64,000 nt of DNA from Segatella copri (GTDB lineage Bacteria; Bacteroidota; Bacteroidia; Bacteroidales; Bacteroidaceae). Under the pieces are notes generated by a model, which ran no database searches, was not told the origin of the DNA, and was given only the letters and a program-made list of their open reading frames with translations. The stretch spans positions 372,001 through 436,000 of the forward strand of contig NZ_JAPDVG010000001.1 of assembly GCF_026015625.1 (NCBI RefSeq), given 5' to 3'. Numbering within the stretch: the first letter of the stretch is position 1; every line of letters begins with the position of its first letter. Below, one piece after another: positions 28,441 to 37,573 of the stretch. The position numbers were made by a program, and so were the translations under genes.

Positions 28441-28499
28441 ATCCCAATAAAAAAAGGTGTATTGCCAATGAGCAATACACCTTTTTTATTTATTGGGAT
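28441..28499. terminator. Strong bidirectional terminator
   Basis: 10-bp GC-containing stem (28456-28465 with 28472-28481) with a 6-nt loop, flanked by A6 and T6, and extended by an outer 11-bp stem (28441-28451 with 28489-28499). It serves ppiD on the plus strand and could serve the convergent HAD gene. Confidence 0.9.
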
Positions 28500-28566
28500 A
28501 TCTTTTATTTTATCTATCAGGATATCGTTTATCGTATTTACTAGGATATCCTTTTGGAGAATCACT

Positions 28567-28995
28567 TTATCCGCGGCTCCACCAATGCTTCTTTTTAGGA
28601 GCTTCCTGCTGTTCGCCGAACTTCTGTTTCAGTACTCTGCGATAACTGGTATGGTTGGTGATAATCTGATAAATCTCCCCCCAATCAGGCAAACCGCCGA
28701 TACCTCGGTCGTCAATGAACCAGTCGGCTTTGAGCTTGCGGGAGAAGTGATTGTTGTTCTCCAGACTCTCTTCAGGATAATCCTTGTTTACAGCCCAGAA
28801 TTCAACTCCTCTTTCTCTACACCATTCTACTGCCTCGTCCAGGAGTTTTCCTTCGCGTACGCTCCATAGAATAAGCTTGTGGTGGTCTCTAATCAACATC
28901 TTTAATGTTTCTGTGGCGAAAGGTAGCTCTGTACCAATCTTCGGGTACTCGTGGGTTACGATTGTACCATCAAAATCTACTGCAATTGTTGCCAT
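28567..28995 (-). CDS. Small HAD-superfamily hydrolase (BT0820-like)
   Basis: 142 residues. Motif I is AVDFDGTIV near the N-terminus, then LILWSVREG, and a late ADWFIDDRGIGG with the acidic motif IV. There is no cap domain. Related short HAD proteins in Bacteroidales lie near exopolysaccharide genes, as here beside the wzc-like and rfbA genes, but the substrate is unknown. The C-terminus is basic with KKKHWWSRG. A terminator hairpin separates it from the wzc-like gene, so it is probably transcribed independently. Confidence 0.8.
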   Translation of the reverse strand: MATIAVDFDGTIVTHEYPKIGTELPFATETLKMLIRDHHKLILWSVREGKLLDEAVEWCRERGVEFWAVNKDYPEESLENNNHFSRKLKADWFIDDRGIGGLPDWGEIYQIITNHTSYRRVLKQKFGEQQEAPKKKHWWSRG

Positions 28996-29019
28996 ATAGT
29001 CTTAATGTTTTTAAAATCT

Positions 29020-29055
29020 AAAAGAGTCTTCCTATCTGGATAGAAAGACTCTTTT
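29020..29055 (-). terminator. Terminator of the wzc-like gene
   Basis: 11-bp stem (29020-29030 with 29045-29055) plus inner CTATC/GATAG stem and a 2-nt loop, flanked by A/T runs, 24 bp beyond the stop codon. Confidence 0.85.
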
Positions 29056-29078
29056 CTTTGTTGTATGTATGTTCTTGA

Positions 29079-31625
29079 TTACTTCTTGATACTGTTGTCG
29101 TTGGCATTGCCATAGTGGCTGTTGCTATAGTTGCCATAGCTGCCATACTGGCCGTAAGTTCCATATTTGCCATACTTGCCGTATGATCCATAAGAACCAT
29201 AGTTGCCATATTTACCATATTTGCCGTACTTACCGACACCATAATAGAAGCTGTGCTTCTTCTTAGAGAGGTCGACGCCATTGAGTACTAAGCACATGTT
29301 AGGCAATTTATTCTCGGCTTTCAAACCATTGATCATGCCGAAACTAGCCTTTGGAGTATAATCTGCGCGGCAGACGTATACACAGAGATTAGCCAGACGT
29401 CCAAGCTGCAAACTGTCGTTTACAAGACCTACAGGAGCCGTATCGAGGATAACATAGTCGTAATGTTCCTTCAACTGACTGATAATGTCGTCAAGGCTTG
29501 CTCTGGTTACTAACTCTCCTGGGTTAGGAGGAACGGGACCAGCCATAAGGAGGTCGAGTTTACTGTTGACACCCGAAGAGAGAATCTGTTTCTGAATGTC
29601 ATCCCATGTATTATGGTCGTGTATAATCAGATTGGTGATACCATTATGGTGGTTGTCAATCTCAAAGAGCTCTGCCAGACGTGGCTTGCGGATATCCAGA
29701 CCTACCATGATAACCTTCTTGCCCAGCAAGGCGAGCGAGATACCGATATTGGATGCCACGAATGTTTTACCTTCACCTGATGTAGAAGAGGTAAACATCA
29801 TCACCTTCTCACCTTCTTTCAGCATAAACTGAATATTGGTACGCAGGCCACGGAAAATCTCCTCCATCAGGTTGTTTACATTCTGGTGAACCACAATGTC
29901 TGCCTTTCCTTCCTTCTTGGCAGCGTCGCTTGCCACAGGAATATCGGCAATGACAGGTATCTGAGTGAGTTTCATCACGTCTTCATGTCCCTCAATCTTG
30001 TACTTGAAGAATTCTCTCAGGAAGAGGATGCCGGCAGGGATTGCAATACCCAGTACCAGTGCTATCAGCATAATGATAGGATTCTTAGGACTACTAACCT
30101 TTCCTTCTAATGAAGGAGCATCGATAACCTTACCCTTGTCTGCCGTTGCTGCTAGTGAAATGGAGTTTTCCTCACGTTTCTGAAGAAGCATCAGGTAAAG
30201 ACCAGATTTTACTTCCTGCTGGCGACCAATCTGTGTAAGAACTCGCTCTTGCTCTGGCGAGTTACCTATTTGGTTGGCATACATGGCAGCTTGTTTGGCA
30301 ATGCTGTTACGCTGGATTTCCATACCTAGCTTAGCTTGTCTCATGGCACGTTTGATAGATGTTGTGAGTGCATCCAACTGTGCGGTCAGAGGAGTTATTG
30401 TAGGAGAAGTCTCGCTGGCTGCATGCAAAGCGTTGTTGCGATCCAGGGCTATTTTGTTGTACTGGTTGATGAGTTCTGTTGAACTTTCATCAGTCAGACC
30501 TACGTTTGATGGGATAGGCTGATATCTGTTGCCAGGTTCGTTCATGTATTTGCCAAGCTCATTCAGAAGTTCAACCTGTGTGTTGGCCTCCTGGAGTTTC
30601 TGGGCGTATGTGTCTGAGTTAGCGATGGCAGCTGTTGCGTTGAGCTTCATCTCTACAACATTGTTACGCTTCTTGTAGCTTTCGAGCTGGCCTTCTGTAT
30701 TGCCCAGTTCGTTGTTGATCTTCTCCAGACGCTGGTTGATGAACTGTTCTGTGCGGAAAGAAATTTCATTCTTGTCCTCGTTGGCCTGGCGGTTATAAAC
30801 ATTTACCAGAGTTCTCAGATAGTCGATGCTGCGCTGAGGATCTTCATCTTTCATCACCAGTTCGGCTATGGTTGTAGTCTTTGAAGTCTGGCTGACAGTC
30901 AGTGCTTTTGTATAGCCCTTAGCCGCCATTTCTGGTGACACGATAATCACCTTCAGACTCTCACCGTCTTTTAATGCGTATTTGCCGTTCTGAGTGAAGT
31001 AGAGGGTTCCTACACGTGTATTGATGCTTGCTGGCAGACCAGCTAAAGTCTTTTCAATCTTTACAGGATCCTTCTGATAGGAAAAGGCATCTATAGGTAT
31101 GTAGTATGAACCTGTTACCTGATACTGGCTGCCAGTTTTCTCTATAAGAAGCTTGATAGGAGCATTCAGTTTCTTGAGATGAGCCAGGTCTAAGTCAACG
31201 CTGACTTCCTGCTCTTTATAGACTAACTGATCCCTGAAGGTTCCTTTATGGTAATAGTTCACGTAGCATTTCATGTCTACTACAGCCTGGTTAGCCAAGT
31301 CTTGAGCCGAAAGAATTTCAATCTCATTGTCTATACCGTTTGAGTTTGAAATAAAACCGAGGTTTGCAGCATTCTGAATCATGCTGTTACCCATTCCTCT
31401 GTTCTTTCTCTGGTCGTCATCCTTTATCAGTACCTTAGCGGTTGCCTGATATTGCGGTCTTGCATGACGTATGTAGAGATATCCCAATCCCAAACATACA
31501 ATGAGTGATAGAACGAACCATTTCCAGTTGAGGATAAGAGTAGAATAAATCAGCTGGAAGTCAATAGATGACTTCTCTTCCTGCTCTTGATCACGTCCCA
31601 AATCAAAGTTCTTTGTTTCTTCCAT
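29079..31625 (-). CDS. Wzc-like polysaccharide co-polymerase / tyrosine autokinase
   Basis: 848 residues. The N-terminal Wzz domain has a membrane helix (WKWFVLSLIVCLGLGYLYI), followed by a long periplasmic coiled-coil region, a second helix (PIIMLIALVLGIAIPAGILF) and a C-terminal BY-kinase with Walker A STSGEGKTFVASN, A' in VIMVGLDIRKPRL and Walker B YVILDTAPVG. The last ~55 residues hold 15 tyrosines in X-Tyr-Gly triplets, an extreme form of the autophosphorylated Tyr cluster of these kinases. It controls chain length and export of a capsule or exopolysaccharide. rfbA lies 64 bp upstream on the same strand. Confidence 0.9.
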   Translation of the reverse strand: MEETKNFDLGRDQEQEEKSSIDFQLIYSTLILNWKWFVLSLIVCLGLGYLYIRHARPQYQATAKVLIKDDDQRKNRGMGNSMIQNAANLGFISNSNGIDNEIEILSAQDLANQAVVDMKCYVNYYHKGTFRDQLVYKEQEVSVDLDLAHLKKLNAPIKLLIEKTGSQYQVTGSYYIPIDAFSYQKDPVKIEKTLAGLPASINTRVGTLYFTQNGKYALKDGESLKVIIVSPEMAAKGYTKALTVSQTSKTTTIAELVMKDEDPQRSIDYLRTLVNVYNRQANEDKNEISFRTEQFINQRLEKINNELGNTEGQLESYKKRNNVVEMKLNATAAIANSDTYAQKLQEANTQVELLNELGKYMNEPGNRYQPIPSNVGLTDESSTELINQYNKIALDRNNALHAASETSPTITPLTAQLDALTTSIKRAMRQAKLGMEIQRNSIAKQAAMYANQIGNSPEQERVLTQIGRQQEVKSGLYLMLLQKREENSISLAATADKGKVIDAPSLEGKVSSPKNPIIMLIALVLGIAIPAGILFLREFFKYKIEGHEDVMKLTQIPVIADIPVASDAAKKEGKADIVVHQNVNNLMEEIFRGLRTNIQFMLKEGEKVMMFTSSTSGEGKTFVASNIGISLALLGKKVIMVGLDIRKPRLAELFEIDNHHNGITNLIIHDHNTWDDIQKQILSSGVNSKLDLLMAGPVPPNPGELVTRASLDDIISQLKEHYDYVILDTAPVGLVNDSLQLGRLANLCVYVCRADYTPKASFGMINGLKAENKLPNMCLVLNGVDLSKKKHSFYYGVGKYGKYGKYGNYGSYGSYGKYGKYGTYGQYGSYGNYSNSHYGNANDNSIKK
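29100..29250 (-). repeat. 9-bp repeats coding for the X-Tyr-Gly tail
   Basis: A run of about thirteen near-identical 9-bp units encodes KYG, NYG, SYG, TYG and QYG triplets at the C-terminus of the autokinase. Unit number could vary by slippage without breaking the frame. Confidence 0.8.
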
Positions 31626-31689
31626 TATTTTATGTTCTATTGTGTTTACACCTTTTTATATTCGTATAAGATAAATGATAGAATCTGTG

Positions 31690-32565
31690 CTATCTGCTTG
31701 CTGCTAGTTCTTTCAGATACTGTCCATAACCGTTTTTGAGCATCGGTTGGGCAAGTTTCAGCAACTGTTCTTTGTCAATCCATCCTTGTTTGAATGCGAT
31801 TTCTTCCAGACATGCCACTTTCAGACCCTGTCTCTTTTCGATGACTTCTATAAAGGTACTGGCTTCCGAAAGGCTATCGTGGGTGCCGGTGTCAAGCCAG
31901 GCGAAACCGCGCTGTAAGGTTCTTACTTTCAGAGCCTTTTCTGTCAGATAGTGCTGGTTAACTGTTGTTATTTCCAACTCACCTCTTGCGCTAGGCTTGA
32001 TGTTCTTAGCCACATGCACCACGCTGTTTGGATAGAAATAGAGTCCTACAACCGCATAGTTGCTCTTAGGCATTTCCGGTTTTTCTTCTATGCTCAGGCA
32101 GTTGCCGTTTTCATCAAACTCTGCCACACCATATCTTTCCGGATCGTTGACATAATAGCCAAATACGCTTGCCAGTCCTTCTTCTGCAGCTTTTACGCTT
32201 TCCTTGAGTAAACCCGTAAAACCGGCTCCATAGAAAATGTTATCACCCAAAACCAGACAGGCTGTATCATTACCGATAAACTTCTCGCCAATGATGAAGG
32301 CTTGAGCCAGACCATCGGGTGATGGCTGTTCTGCATATTCGAAGTGTACACCCAATTCACTTCCGTCGCCTAACAGACGTTTGAAACCAGGCAAGTCGAA
32401 TGGGGTAGATATAATCAAAATCTCCTTGATTCCTGCCAACATTAGCACGGAAACAGGGTAGTATATCATTGGCTTATCAAAAATTGGTATCAATTGCTTA
32501 CTGATACCTTTGGTAATAGGGTAAAGTCTTGTACCCGAACCTCCCGCTAATACGATTCCTTTCAT
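31690..32565 (-). CDS. rfbA: Glucose-1-phosphate thymidylyltransferase
   Basis: 291 residues, the usual RfbA length. The nucleotidyltransferase signature [16 protein letters not shown] opens the protein, with [24 protein letters not shown] and [18 protein letters not shown] following. It makes dTDP-glucose, the first step toward dTDP-L-rhamnose and other deoxysugars. rfbB, C and D are not in the window. It precedes the wzc-like gene on the same strand and may share its transcript. A -7 box TAACTTTGC lies at 32619-32627 (minus). Confidence 0.95.
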   Translation of the reverse strand: MKGIVLAGGSGTRLYPITKGISKQLIPIFDKPMIYYPVSVLMLAGIKEILIISTPFDLPGFKRLLGDGSELGVHFEYAEQPSPDGLAQAFIIGEKFIGNDTACLVLGDNIFYGAGFTGLLKESVKAAEEGLASVFGYYVNDPERYGVAEFDENGNCLSIEEKPEMPKSNYAVVGLYFYPNSVVHVAKNIKPSARGELEITTVNQHYLTEKALKVRTLQRGFAWLDTGTHDSLSEASTFIEVIEKRQGLKVACLEEIAFKQGWIDKEQLLKLAQPMLKNGYGQYLKELAASR

Positions 32566-32718
32566 ATCTTCTCTATTTCTAATATAATAAAGTTGAATAG
32601 TCTTATCTTAAAAACGCGGCAAAGTTACTAAAAAAAGTTGAATGAGTGAAATCATAAGCCATAAAAATGCATTTTTTGATAAAAAAAGCACCTTTTTATA
32701 TAAAAAACGTCGCTTTGA

Positions 32719-32751
32719 TTTGGGTATTTACTGATTTTATTGTATTTTTGC
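32719..32751 (+). promoter_or_regulatory. Promoter of the 216-residue protein
   Basis: TTTG (32719-32722) and TATTTTTGC (32743-32751), spacer 20 bp, 41 bp upstream of the ATG. Confidence 0.8.
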
Positions 32752-32792
32752 AGAACAATTTAAATAGATATAGAAAATAAAATAATAAAGGA

Positions 32793-33443
32793 ATGGGAAT
32801 TTTTGCTAAACTATTCGGTCGTAAGGACGACGATAAAAAGGTAGGTGGAATGGAAGATTACATGACCTTGGTCCGTGTATACTTTCAGGCTGCACTTGCT
32901 TCTCAGTTAGGTATCACCAATTTGGCCATGTTGCCAGACTTGCGTGTCTTCAAGACAAGTCTGCATGTTCCGACGGTCAACAATCGTCTGGGGATTGGCG
33001 AAAAAGCACAGGTGAAGAAAATGATGAAGAATATCTATGATACGGATGATGCCTTCTTCAAGGAAATAGATTCCAGTATCCGTAAGAACTGCCACAAACT
33101 GCAGGATGTCAATGTATATCTTATCCAGTTCCAGAACTTTACGCAGGATCTGATGATGCTGATGGGTAATCTGATGAAGTTCAAACTCCGTTTGCCTAGC
33201 TTCATGAAGAATTCACTTTACAAGCTGACTGCTAAAACTGTAGAAGATATCTTCACTAAGAATGATTTCTCTGATGCCAGTGTGCTGAAAACCGTGCTTC
33301 AGTTGCGCCAGTTCAACAAGCGCTTGGCGTTCAGCCAGCAATGGGTAACCGACTTTACCTTCCAGGTATTGATGCTTGCCAAAAAAGAGCCACGTCCATC
33401 AGATGAAGACGTAGAAAAGGCAAAGCAGAAGATGGGAAAGTAA
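32793..33443 (+). CDS. Conserved Bacteroidales protein of unknown function
   Basis: 216 residues, no signal peptide or membrane helix. The N-terminus is MGIFAKLFGRKDDDKK, then a largely helical protein with FQAALASQLGITNLAMLPDLRVFKTSL and a Met/Leu-rich middle (DLMMLMGNLMKFKLRLPSFM). The ending is Lys-rich. I do not recognise a named domain. It has its own canonical promoter and lies upstream of, but separate from, the coiled-coil/zapA/rny group. Confidence 0.75.
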   Translation: MGIFAKLFGRKDDDKKVGGMEDYMTLVRVYFQAALASQLGITNLAMLPDLRVFKTSLHVPTVNNRLGIGEKAQVKKMMKNIYDTDDAFFKEIDSSIRKNCHKLQDVNVYLIQFQNFTQDLMMLMGNLMKFKLRLPSFMKNSLYKLTAKTVEDIFTKNDFSDASVLKTVLQLRQFNKRLAFSQQWVTDFTFQVLMLAKKEPRPSDEDVEKAKQKMGK

Positions 33444-33482
33444 CAAATGTTGCGCCCAAAATGAAAAAAAAATAGCAGAATA

Positions 33483-33515
33483 TTTGTTTTATTCAAATAA
33501 TTCTCTTAAATTTGT
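33483..33515 (+). promoter_or_regulatory. Promoter of the coiled-coil/zapA group
   Basis: TTTG (33483-33486) and TAAATTTGT (33507-33515), spacer 20 bp, just upstream of the ATG at 33533, giving a very short leader. Confidence 0.65.
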
Positions 33516-33532
33516 AGCCAAAAATAATAGTC

Positions 33533-33826
33533 ATGAGTGCAAATGAGAAAACAATTAATACGTTTGCCACAAGAGTAAGGCAGATGATTCTTAAGTTTGA
33601 CGAGGTCAAGCAGGAGAATGCTGAACTCTATGCGATGGTGGATGAGCGCGATGCCAAAATCAAGGCATTGGAGGAAAAGTTGGCTCAAGCGCAGAGTGAT
33701 TACGACAGCTTGAAGATGGCGAAGATGATGACGATTTCTGACAATGATATGGAAGCTACTCAGAAGCGCATCGCCAAGCTCATCAGAGATGTCAATAAGT
33801 GTATCACACTATTGGGTGAAAAGTAA
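33533..33826 (+). CDS. Small coiled-coil protein beside zapA
   Basis: 97 residues. A heptad-rich coiled coil spans most of the protein (VRQMILKFDEVKQENAELYAMV to EEKLAQAQSDYDSLKM). Size, coiled-coil form and position immediately before zapA suggest a ZapB-like cell division partner, but sequence alone does not prove this. The next gene starts 11 bp later, so the two are almost certainly co-transcribed. Confidence 0.75.
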   Translation: MSANEKTINTFATRVRQMILKFDEVKQENAELYAMVDERDAKIKALEEKLAQAQSDYDSLKMAKMMTISDNDMEATQKRIAKLIRDVNKCITLLGEK

Positions 33827-33837
33827 AAATCGGAACG

Positions 33838-34137
33838 ATGGCAGAACAAGAACAAGATAAATTACTCATACGATTACACGTCTATGATACAGATCTTTCG
33901 GTAAGAATACCTAGGGAAGACGAGGAGTATTATCGTAAATCAGCTAAGCTGATAGATGATATTGTAAACTCATATACCAAGATTTTCAAAGGCAGAAAGA
34001 GCGATAAGGAAATCCTGTATATGGCGCTCATAGATGTGGCATTGAGATATGAGAAGGAATCGGATCGGAATGATACGAAACCTTATGATGATATTCTTGA
34101 GAAGCTTACCTCCGAGATTGAAGACGCTTTGAAATAA
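33838..34137 (+). CDS. zapA: Cell division protein ZapA family
   Basis: 99 residues. The N-terminal [33 protein letters not shown] region fits the ZapA fold, followed by a C-terminal helix with the typical [15 protein letters not shown]. ZapA cross-links FtsZ filaments at the division site. It sits between the coiled-coil gene and rny, a conserved order in Bacteroidales. Confidence 0.85.
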   Translation: MAEQEQDKLLIRLHVYDTDLSVRIPREDEEYYRKSAKLIDDIVNSYTKIFKGRKSDKEILYMALIDVALRYEKESDRNDTKPYDDILEKLTSEIEDALK

Positions 34138-34165
34138 GAATATTAATAAACATATATATAATATA

Positions 34166-35701
34166 ATGATAGTAACTATTATAGCAGCCTTGGTGGCGCT
34201 TGTTATCGGCGGTGCTGCAGGGTATTTCATTTTCCGTTATGTCATTAAGGGAAAATATAATGAAATGATAGAAGCTGCCAACAAAGAGGCAGAAGTAGTA
34301 AAAGAGAAGAAGCTTTTGGAAGTGAAGGAGAAATTCCTCAACAAGAAGGCGGAACTCGAAAAAGAAGTGCAGCAGCGTAATTCTCGCATCCAGCAGAATG
34401 AGAATAAGCTGAAACAGCGCGAGATTTCTCTCAATCAGCGTCAGGAAGACCTCGGTCGACGCAAGATGGAGATTGATCAGTATCAGCAGCGTGTTGACAA
34501 CGAGAAGAAACTCTTGTCTGTCAAGCAGCAGGAACTTGATAAGATGCAGAAACAGGAGCAGGCTAAACTGGAAGAACTTTCTGGTCTGAGTGCTGAAGAG
34601 GCTAAGCAGAGATTGATTGAGAGTCTGAAAGATCAGGCTAAACTCGATGCTGCAAGCTATGTGAATGAGATTATGGATGATGCCAAACTCAATGCTAACC
34701 AGCAGGCTAAGAAGATTGTGATTCAGACAATCCAGCGTGTTGCTACTGAAACAGCTATTGAGAACTCTGTCAGCGTTTTCCATATTGATAATGATGAGGT
34801 GAAGGGACGTATTATCGGTCGTGAAGGCCGTAACATCCGTGCCTTGGAAGCTGCAACTGGTGTAGAAATCGTAGTGGATGATACTCCAGAGGCAATCGTT
34901 ATCTCAGCCTTCGACCCTGTTCGTCGTGAGGTTTGCCGTCTGGCTCTCCATCAGTTGGTAGCTGATGGACGTATCCACCCAGCCCGTATCGAGGAGGTGG
35001 TAGCCAAGGTGAAGAAACAGTTGGATAATGAAATTATCGAAACTGGTAAGCGTACAGCTATCGACCTCGGTATCCATGGTCTGCACCCAGAGTTGATTCG
35101 TATCATCGGTAAGATGAAGTACCGTTCTTCTTATGGTCAGAACCTCTTGCAGCATGCTCGTGAAACAGCTAACCTCTGTGCGGTTATGGCTTCAGAATTG
35201 GGATTGAATCCTAAGAAGGCTAAGCGTGCCGGTCTCTTGCACGATATTGGTAAGGTGCCTGATGAGGAGAGTGAATTGCCACACGCATTGTATGGTGCCA
35301 AGATTGCTGAGAAGTATAAGGAGAAACCAGATATCTGCAATGCCATCGGTGCTCACCATGATGAGATGGAGATGAACACGTTATTGGCTCCTATCGTACA
35401 GGTTTGTGATGCTATCTCTGGTGCTCGTCCTGGTGCTCGTCGTGAAATTGTAGAGGCTTATATCAAGCGTTTGAACGATCTTGAAGCTATCGCCATGAGT
35501 TATCCTGGCGTAACCAAGACTTACGCTATCCAGGCAGGTCGTGAACTCCGTGTCATCGTGGGTGCGGATAAGATGAACGATGAAGAGAGCATCAAGCTTT
35601 CTGATGAAATCGCAACCAAGATTCAGAATGAGATGACTTATCCTGGTCAGGTTAAGATTACTGTGATTCGTGAAACTCGTAGCGTAGCTTACGCTAAGTA
35701 A
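34166..35701 (+). CDS. rny: Ribonuclease Y
   Basis: 511 residues in the canonical order: N-terminal membrane helix ([22 protein letters not shown]), long coiled coil to about residue 190, KH domain ([26 protein letters not shown]) and HD domain with [10 protein letters not shown] and [10 protein letters not shown]. It is a membrane-bound endoribonuclease that starts mRNA decay. Begins 28 bp after zapA. A hairpin terminator follows at 35768. Confidence 0.96.
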   Translation: MIVTIIAALVALVIGGAAGYFIFRYVIKGKYNEMIEAANKEAEVVKEKKLLEVKEKFLNKKAELEKEVQQRNSRIQQNENKLKQREISLNQRQEDLGRRKMEIDQYQQRVDNEKKLLSVKQQELDKMQKQEQAKLEELSGLSAEEAKQRLIESLKDQAKLDAASYVNEIMDDAKLNANQQAKKIVIQTIQRVATETAIENSVSVFHIDNDEVKGRIIGREGRNIRALEAATGVEIVVDDTPEAIVISAFDPVRREVCRLALHQLVADGRIHPARIEEVVAKVKKQLDNEIIETGKRTAIDLGIHGLHPELIRIIGKMKYRSSYGQNLLQHARETANLCAVMASELGLNPKKAKRAGLLHDIGKVPDEESELPHALYGAKIAEKYKEKPDICNAIGAHHDEMEMNTLLAPIVQVCDAISGARPGARREIVEAYIKRLNDLEAIAMSYPGVTKTYAIQAGRELRVIVGADKMNDEESIKLSDEIATKIQNEMTYPGQVKITVIRETRSVAYAK

Positions 35702-35767
35702 GATAGAATTATATTTGAAGTTTAAATTGTCGTTTCTCTTCTGCAAGGTAGAGAGATGTATCTTGAT

Positions 35768-35806
35768 AAAGCCGTACTCTGGAAAAAGGGTGCGGCTTTT
35801 CTTTTC
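35768..35806 (+). terminator. rny terminator
   Basis: 10-bp stem with one G-U pair (35768-35777 with 35790-35799), 12-nt loop and a T-rich tail. It lies inside the long version of the next reading frame, arguing for a downstream start there. Confidence 0.7.
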
Positions 35807-35818
35807 CCTTTTCAGAAT

Positions 35819-36517
35819 ATGATGAAAGCAGAACAGAAAGTATTAAAGCGATTCAATAAAGGATGTGTTGACTATCATCTTTTGGAGGATGGGGACCGTA
35901 TTCTTATTGCCTTGAGTGGAGGCAAGGATTCATTGGAACTTGTCCGTTTGCTGGCTCAGCGTGCCCGTATCTATAAGCCGCATATCGAAGTGGAGGCGGC
36001 TCATATCATCATGGATAACATTCCTTACGAAACCGACCGCTCTTATCTGCAGGATTTCTGTGCAGAGAATGGCATCAAGCTCCATATCCTTCATAGTTCG
36101 TTCGATGAATCAACCGATCCCCGTAAGACCCGTTGCTTCCTCTGTGCCTGGAACCGTCGCAAGACGCTCTTCGAGTTCGCGGTAAGCCACGGGTTCAATA
36201 AGATAGCTCTGGGACATCACATGGATGATATCCTCGTTACCCTGCTGATGAACATCACCTTCGAGGGTTCGCATTCCACCATGCAGCCCAGTCTTCCTCT
36301 GAAATATTATCCGCTTACCATTATCCGCCCGCTCTGTCTCGTACATGAGGCGGATATCCGGCAGGTAGCAGAAGAGTTGCATTTCACTAAGCAGAAGGCG
36401 TTGTGTCCTTACGAAGAGACTACCCGCCGTTCGGATATGCAAGCCGTCTTCCATCATTTGGAGCAGTTGAACCCAGAGGCGCGCTATAGTCTTTGGCGCT
36501 CTGTCTTTATGGAATAA
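35819..36517 (+). CDS. TtcA-like ATP pyrophosphatase (tRNA 2-thiolation family)
   Basis: 232 residues from the ATG at 35819; the longer frame from 35756 runs through the rny terminator and is rejected. The PP-loop SGGKDS is at residues 33-38, and a CxxC motif occurs in RCFLCAWNRR, with a further Cys in KALCPYEE, matching the three-Cys iron-sulphur site of TtcA. TtcA thiolates cytidine 32 in some tRNAs. Bacteroidota proteins of this group are short and the exact tRNA position is unproven. Confidence 0.85.
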   Translation: MMKAEQKVLKRFNKGCVDYHLLEDGDRILIALSGGKDSLELVRLLAQRARIYKPHIEVEAAHIIMDNIPYETDRSYLQDFCAENGIKLHILHSSFDESTDPRKTRCFLCAWNRRKTLFEFAVSHGFNKIALGHHMDDILVTLLMNITFEGSHSTMQPSLPLKYYPLTIIRPLCLVHEADIRQVAEELHFTKQKALCPYEETTRRSDMQAVFHHLEQLNPEARYSLWRSVFME

Positions 36518-36542
36518 AATATAGTAGAAAAAGCAATAAAAA

Positions 36543-36580
36543 ACGAAAGTAGTTGCATGAGCACATGCAACTACTTTCGT
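36543..36580. terminator. Perfect 17-bp hairpin after ttcA-like gene
   Basis: 36543-36559 pairs perfectly with 36564-36580 around a 4-nt loop. A second perfect 10-bp hairpin (36591-36600 with 36611-36620) follows. Both separate the ttcA-like gene from the convergent regulator gene. Confidence 0.75.
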
Positions 36581-36615
36581 TGTACAATGTAATAGGCTTC
36601 ATTTGCCATCGAAGC

Positions 36616-36723
36616 CTATTGTATTTGTTCCTGGGTTAGACCGGAATACTTCTTGATTAGATTGATGTCAACACCATCGGCAAGCATGTTCTTGGCAATT
36701 TCCAAGGCTTTCTCATTCTTACT
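36616..36723 (-). pseudogene. C-terminal scrap of an Rpn/PD-(D/E)XK transposase-family protein
   Basis: About 35 codons on the minus strand ending in TAG read KNEKALEIAKNMLADG then VDINLIKKYSGLTQEQIQ, the usual C-terminal tail of Rpn (recombination-promoting nuclease/putative transposase) proteins of Bacteroidota. The rest of the gene is absent: the regulator gene's stop lies immediately upstream. Recognised from memory of the family. Confidence 0.65.
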
Positions 36724-36725
36724 TC

Positions 36726-37394
36726 TTATTTCATGTCATCCGAGTTGAGTATGGTGATGGTCTTGCCCTCAATCCTGATGGCACCCTTCTCCTCGAATTC
36801 GGAGAGGCAGCGGAGGAGCGAGAACTTCTGGATGCCGAAGATATCTGCCATTTCCTGTCGGCTGACATCCAGCCGGATGGTTCTGCTCTGCTGTTCGGTA
36901 GCCATCTTGATGAGGTATTGCGCCACCTTCTCCTTGACGGAGAAAAGGGAGAGCATGCGCATTTTCTGCGAAAGGAAGATATCTATCCTTGACAGGTGCT
37001 GGATGAAGTTCCAGCGTATGCGCTCATCAGTATCTATTAGCAGTTTCAGTTCCGAAGGCCTCATGCGCAGGAGGGTGGTCTTCTTGCTTGTCTCCACGCT
37101 TACGGGCATCTCGTTATTATGTGCGAAGATATAGGCAGGGGCTATCAACATCGATTCGCCCAACCGCTCTATCTGAGCCTGCTTGCCCGACAATCCCGAC
37201 ATGCGGGCTATCATCTCCCCCTCGACAATGATGTCGGCATATCTGCAGGGCATTCCTGCCAGCACATAGGTTTTCCTGGCAGCAAGCTCCACCATCCGGT
37301 AGCTTACCATCGACAGTGCCTCTCTGATTTCCTCTGGAGTAAACCCCTCAAACACCGTGCATTTCTGCAAGGTAACGAATATTGATTCTTTCAT
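36726..37394 (-). CDS. Crp/Fnr-family regulator, probably HcpR
   Basis: 222 residues from the ATG at 37394 (MKESIFVTLQKC); the upstream start at 37415 is less likely. The N-terminal cyclic-nucleotide-type beta-roll lacks the Fnr Cys cluster, and the C-terminal helix-turn-helix is SRQEMADIFGIQKFSLLRCL. It lies directly downstream of hcp on the same strand, behind the hcp terminator. HcpR proteins, described in Bacteroidales and Desulfovibrio, control hcp in response to nitrosative stress, so this assignment follows from family plus neighbour. The likely operator is at 39312-39341. Confidence 0.8.
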   Translation of the reverse strand: MKESIFVTLQKCTVFEGFTPEEIREALSMVSYRMVELAARKTYVLAGMPCRYADIIVEGEMIARMSGLSGKQAQIERLGESMLIAPAYIFAHNNEMPVSVETSKKTTLLRMRPSELKLLIDTDERIRWNFIQHLSRIDIFLSQKMRMLSLFSVKEKVAQYLIKMATEQQSRTIRLDVSRQEMADIFGIQKFSLLRCLSEFEEKGAIRIEGKTITILNSDDMK

Positions 37395-37454
37395 ACATTT
37401 AAGTTTTATATTCAATAACGCATTTTCCTCCGATTTATTGTTTGCTCAAAAAAT

Positions 37455-37499
37455 AAGGCACTTTGCAACACTATCTAGAGTGTTATTGCAAAGTGCCTT
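37455..37499 (-). terminator. hcp terminator
   Basis: 14-bp perfect stem (37455-37468 with 37486-37499) with an inner ACACT/AGTGT stem, followed on the minus strand by a run rich in T. Confidence 0.88.
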
Positions 37500-37573
37500 T
37501 TAAACATGAAAACTTATCTTTTGATTTTTCCCCGAGTTTTACAGATTCTCCCTTAACTCAGTAGCTGCTGTTC

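Noticed and set aside
35756..35818. Upstream start for the TtcA-like gene
   Set aside because: The segment contains the rny terminator hairpin and its translation is not family-like.
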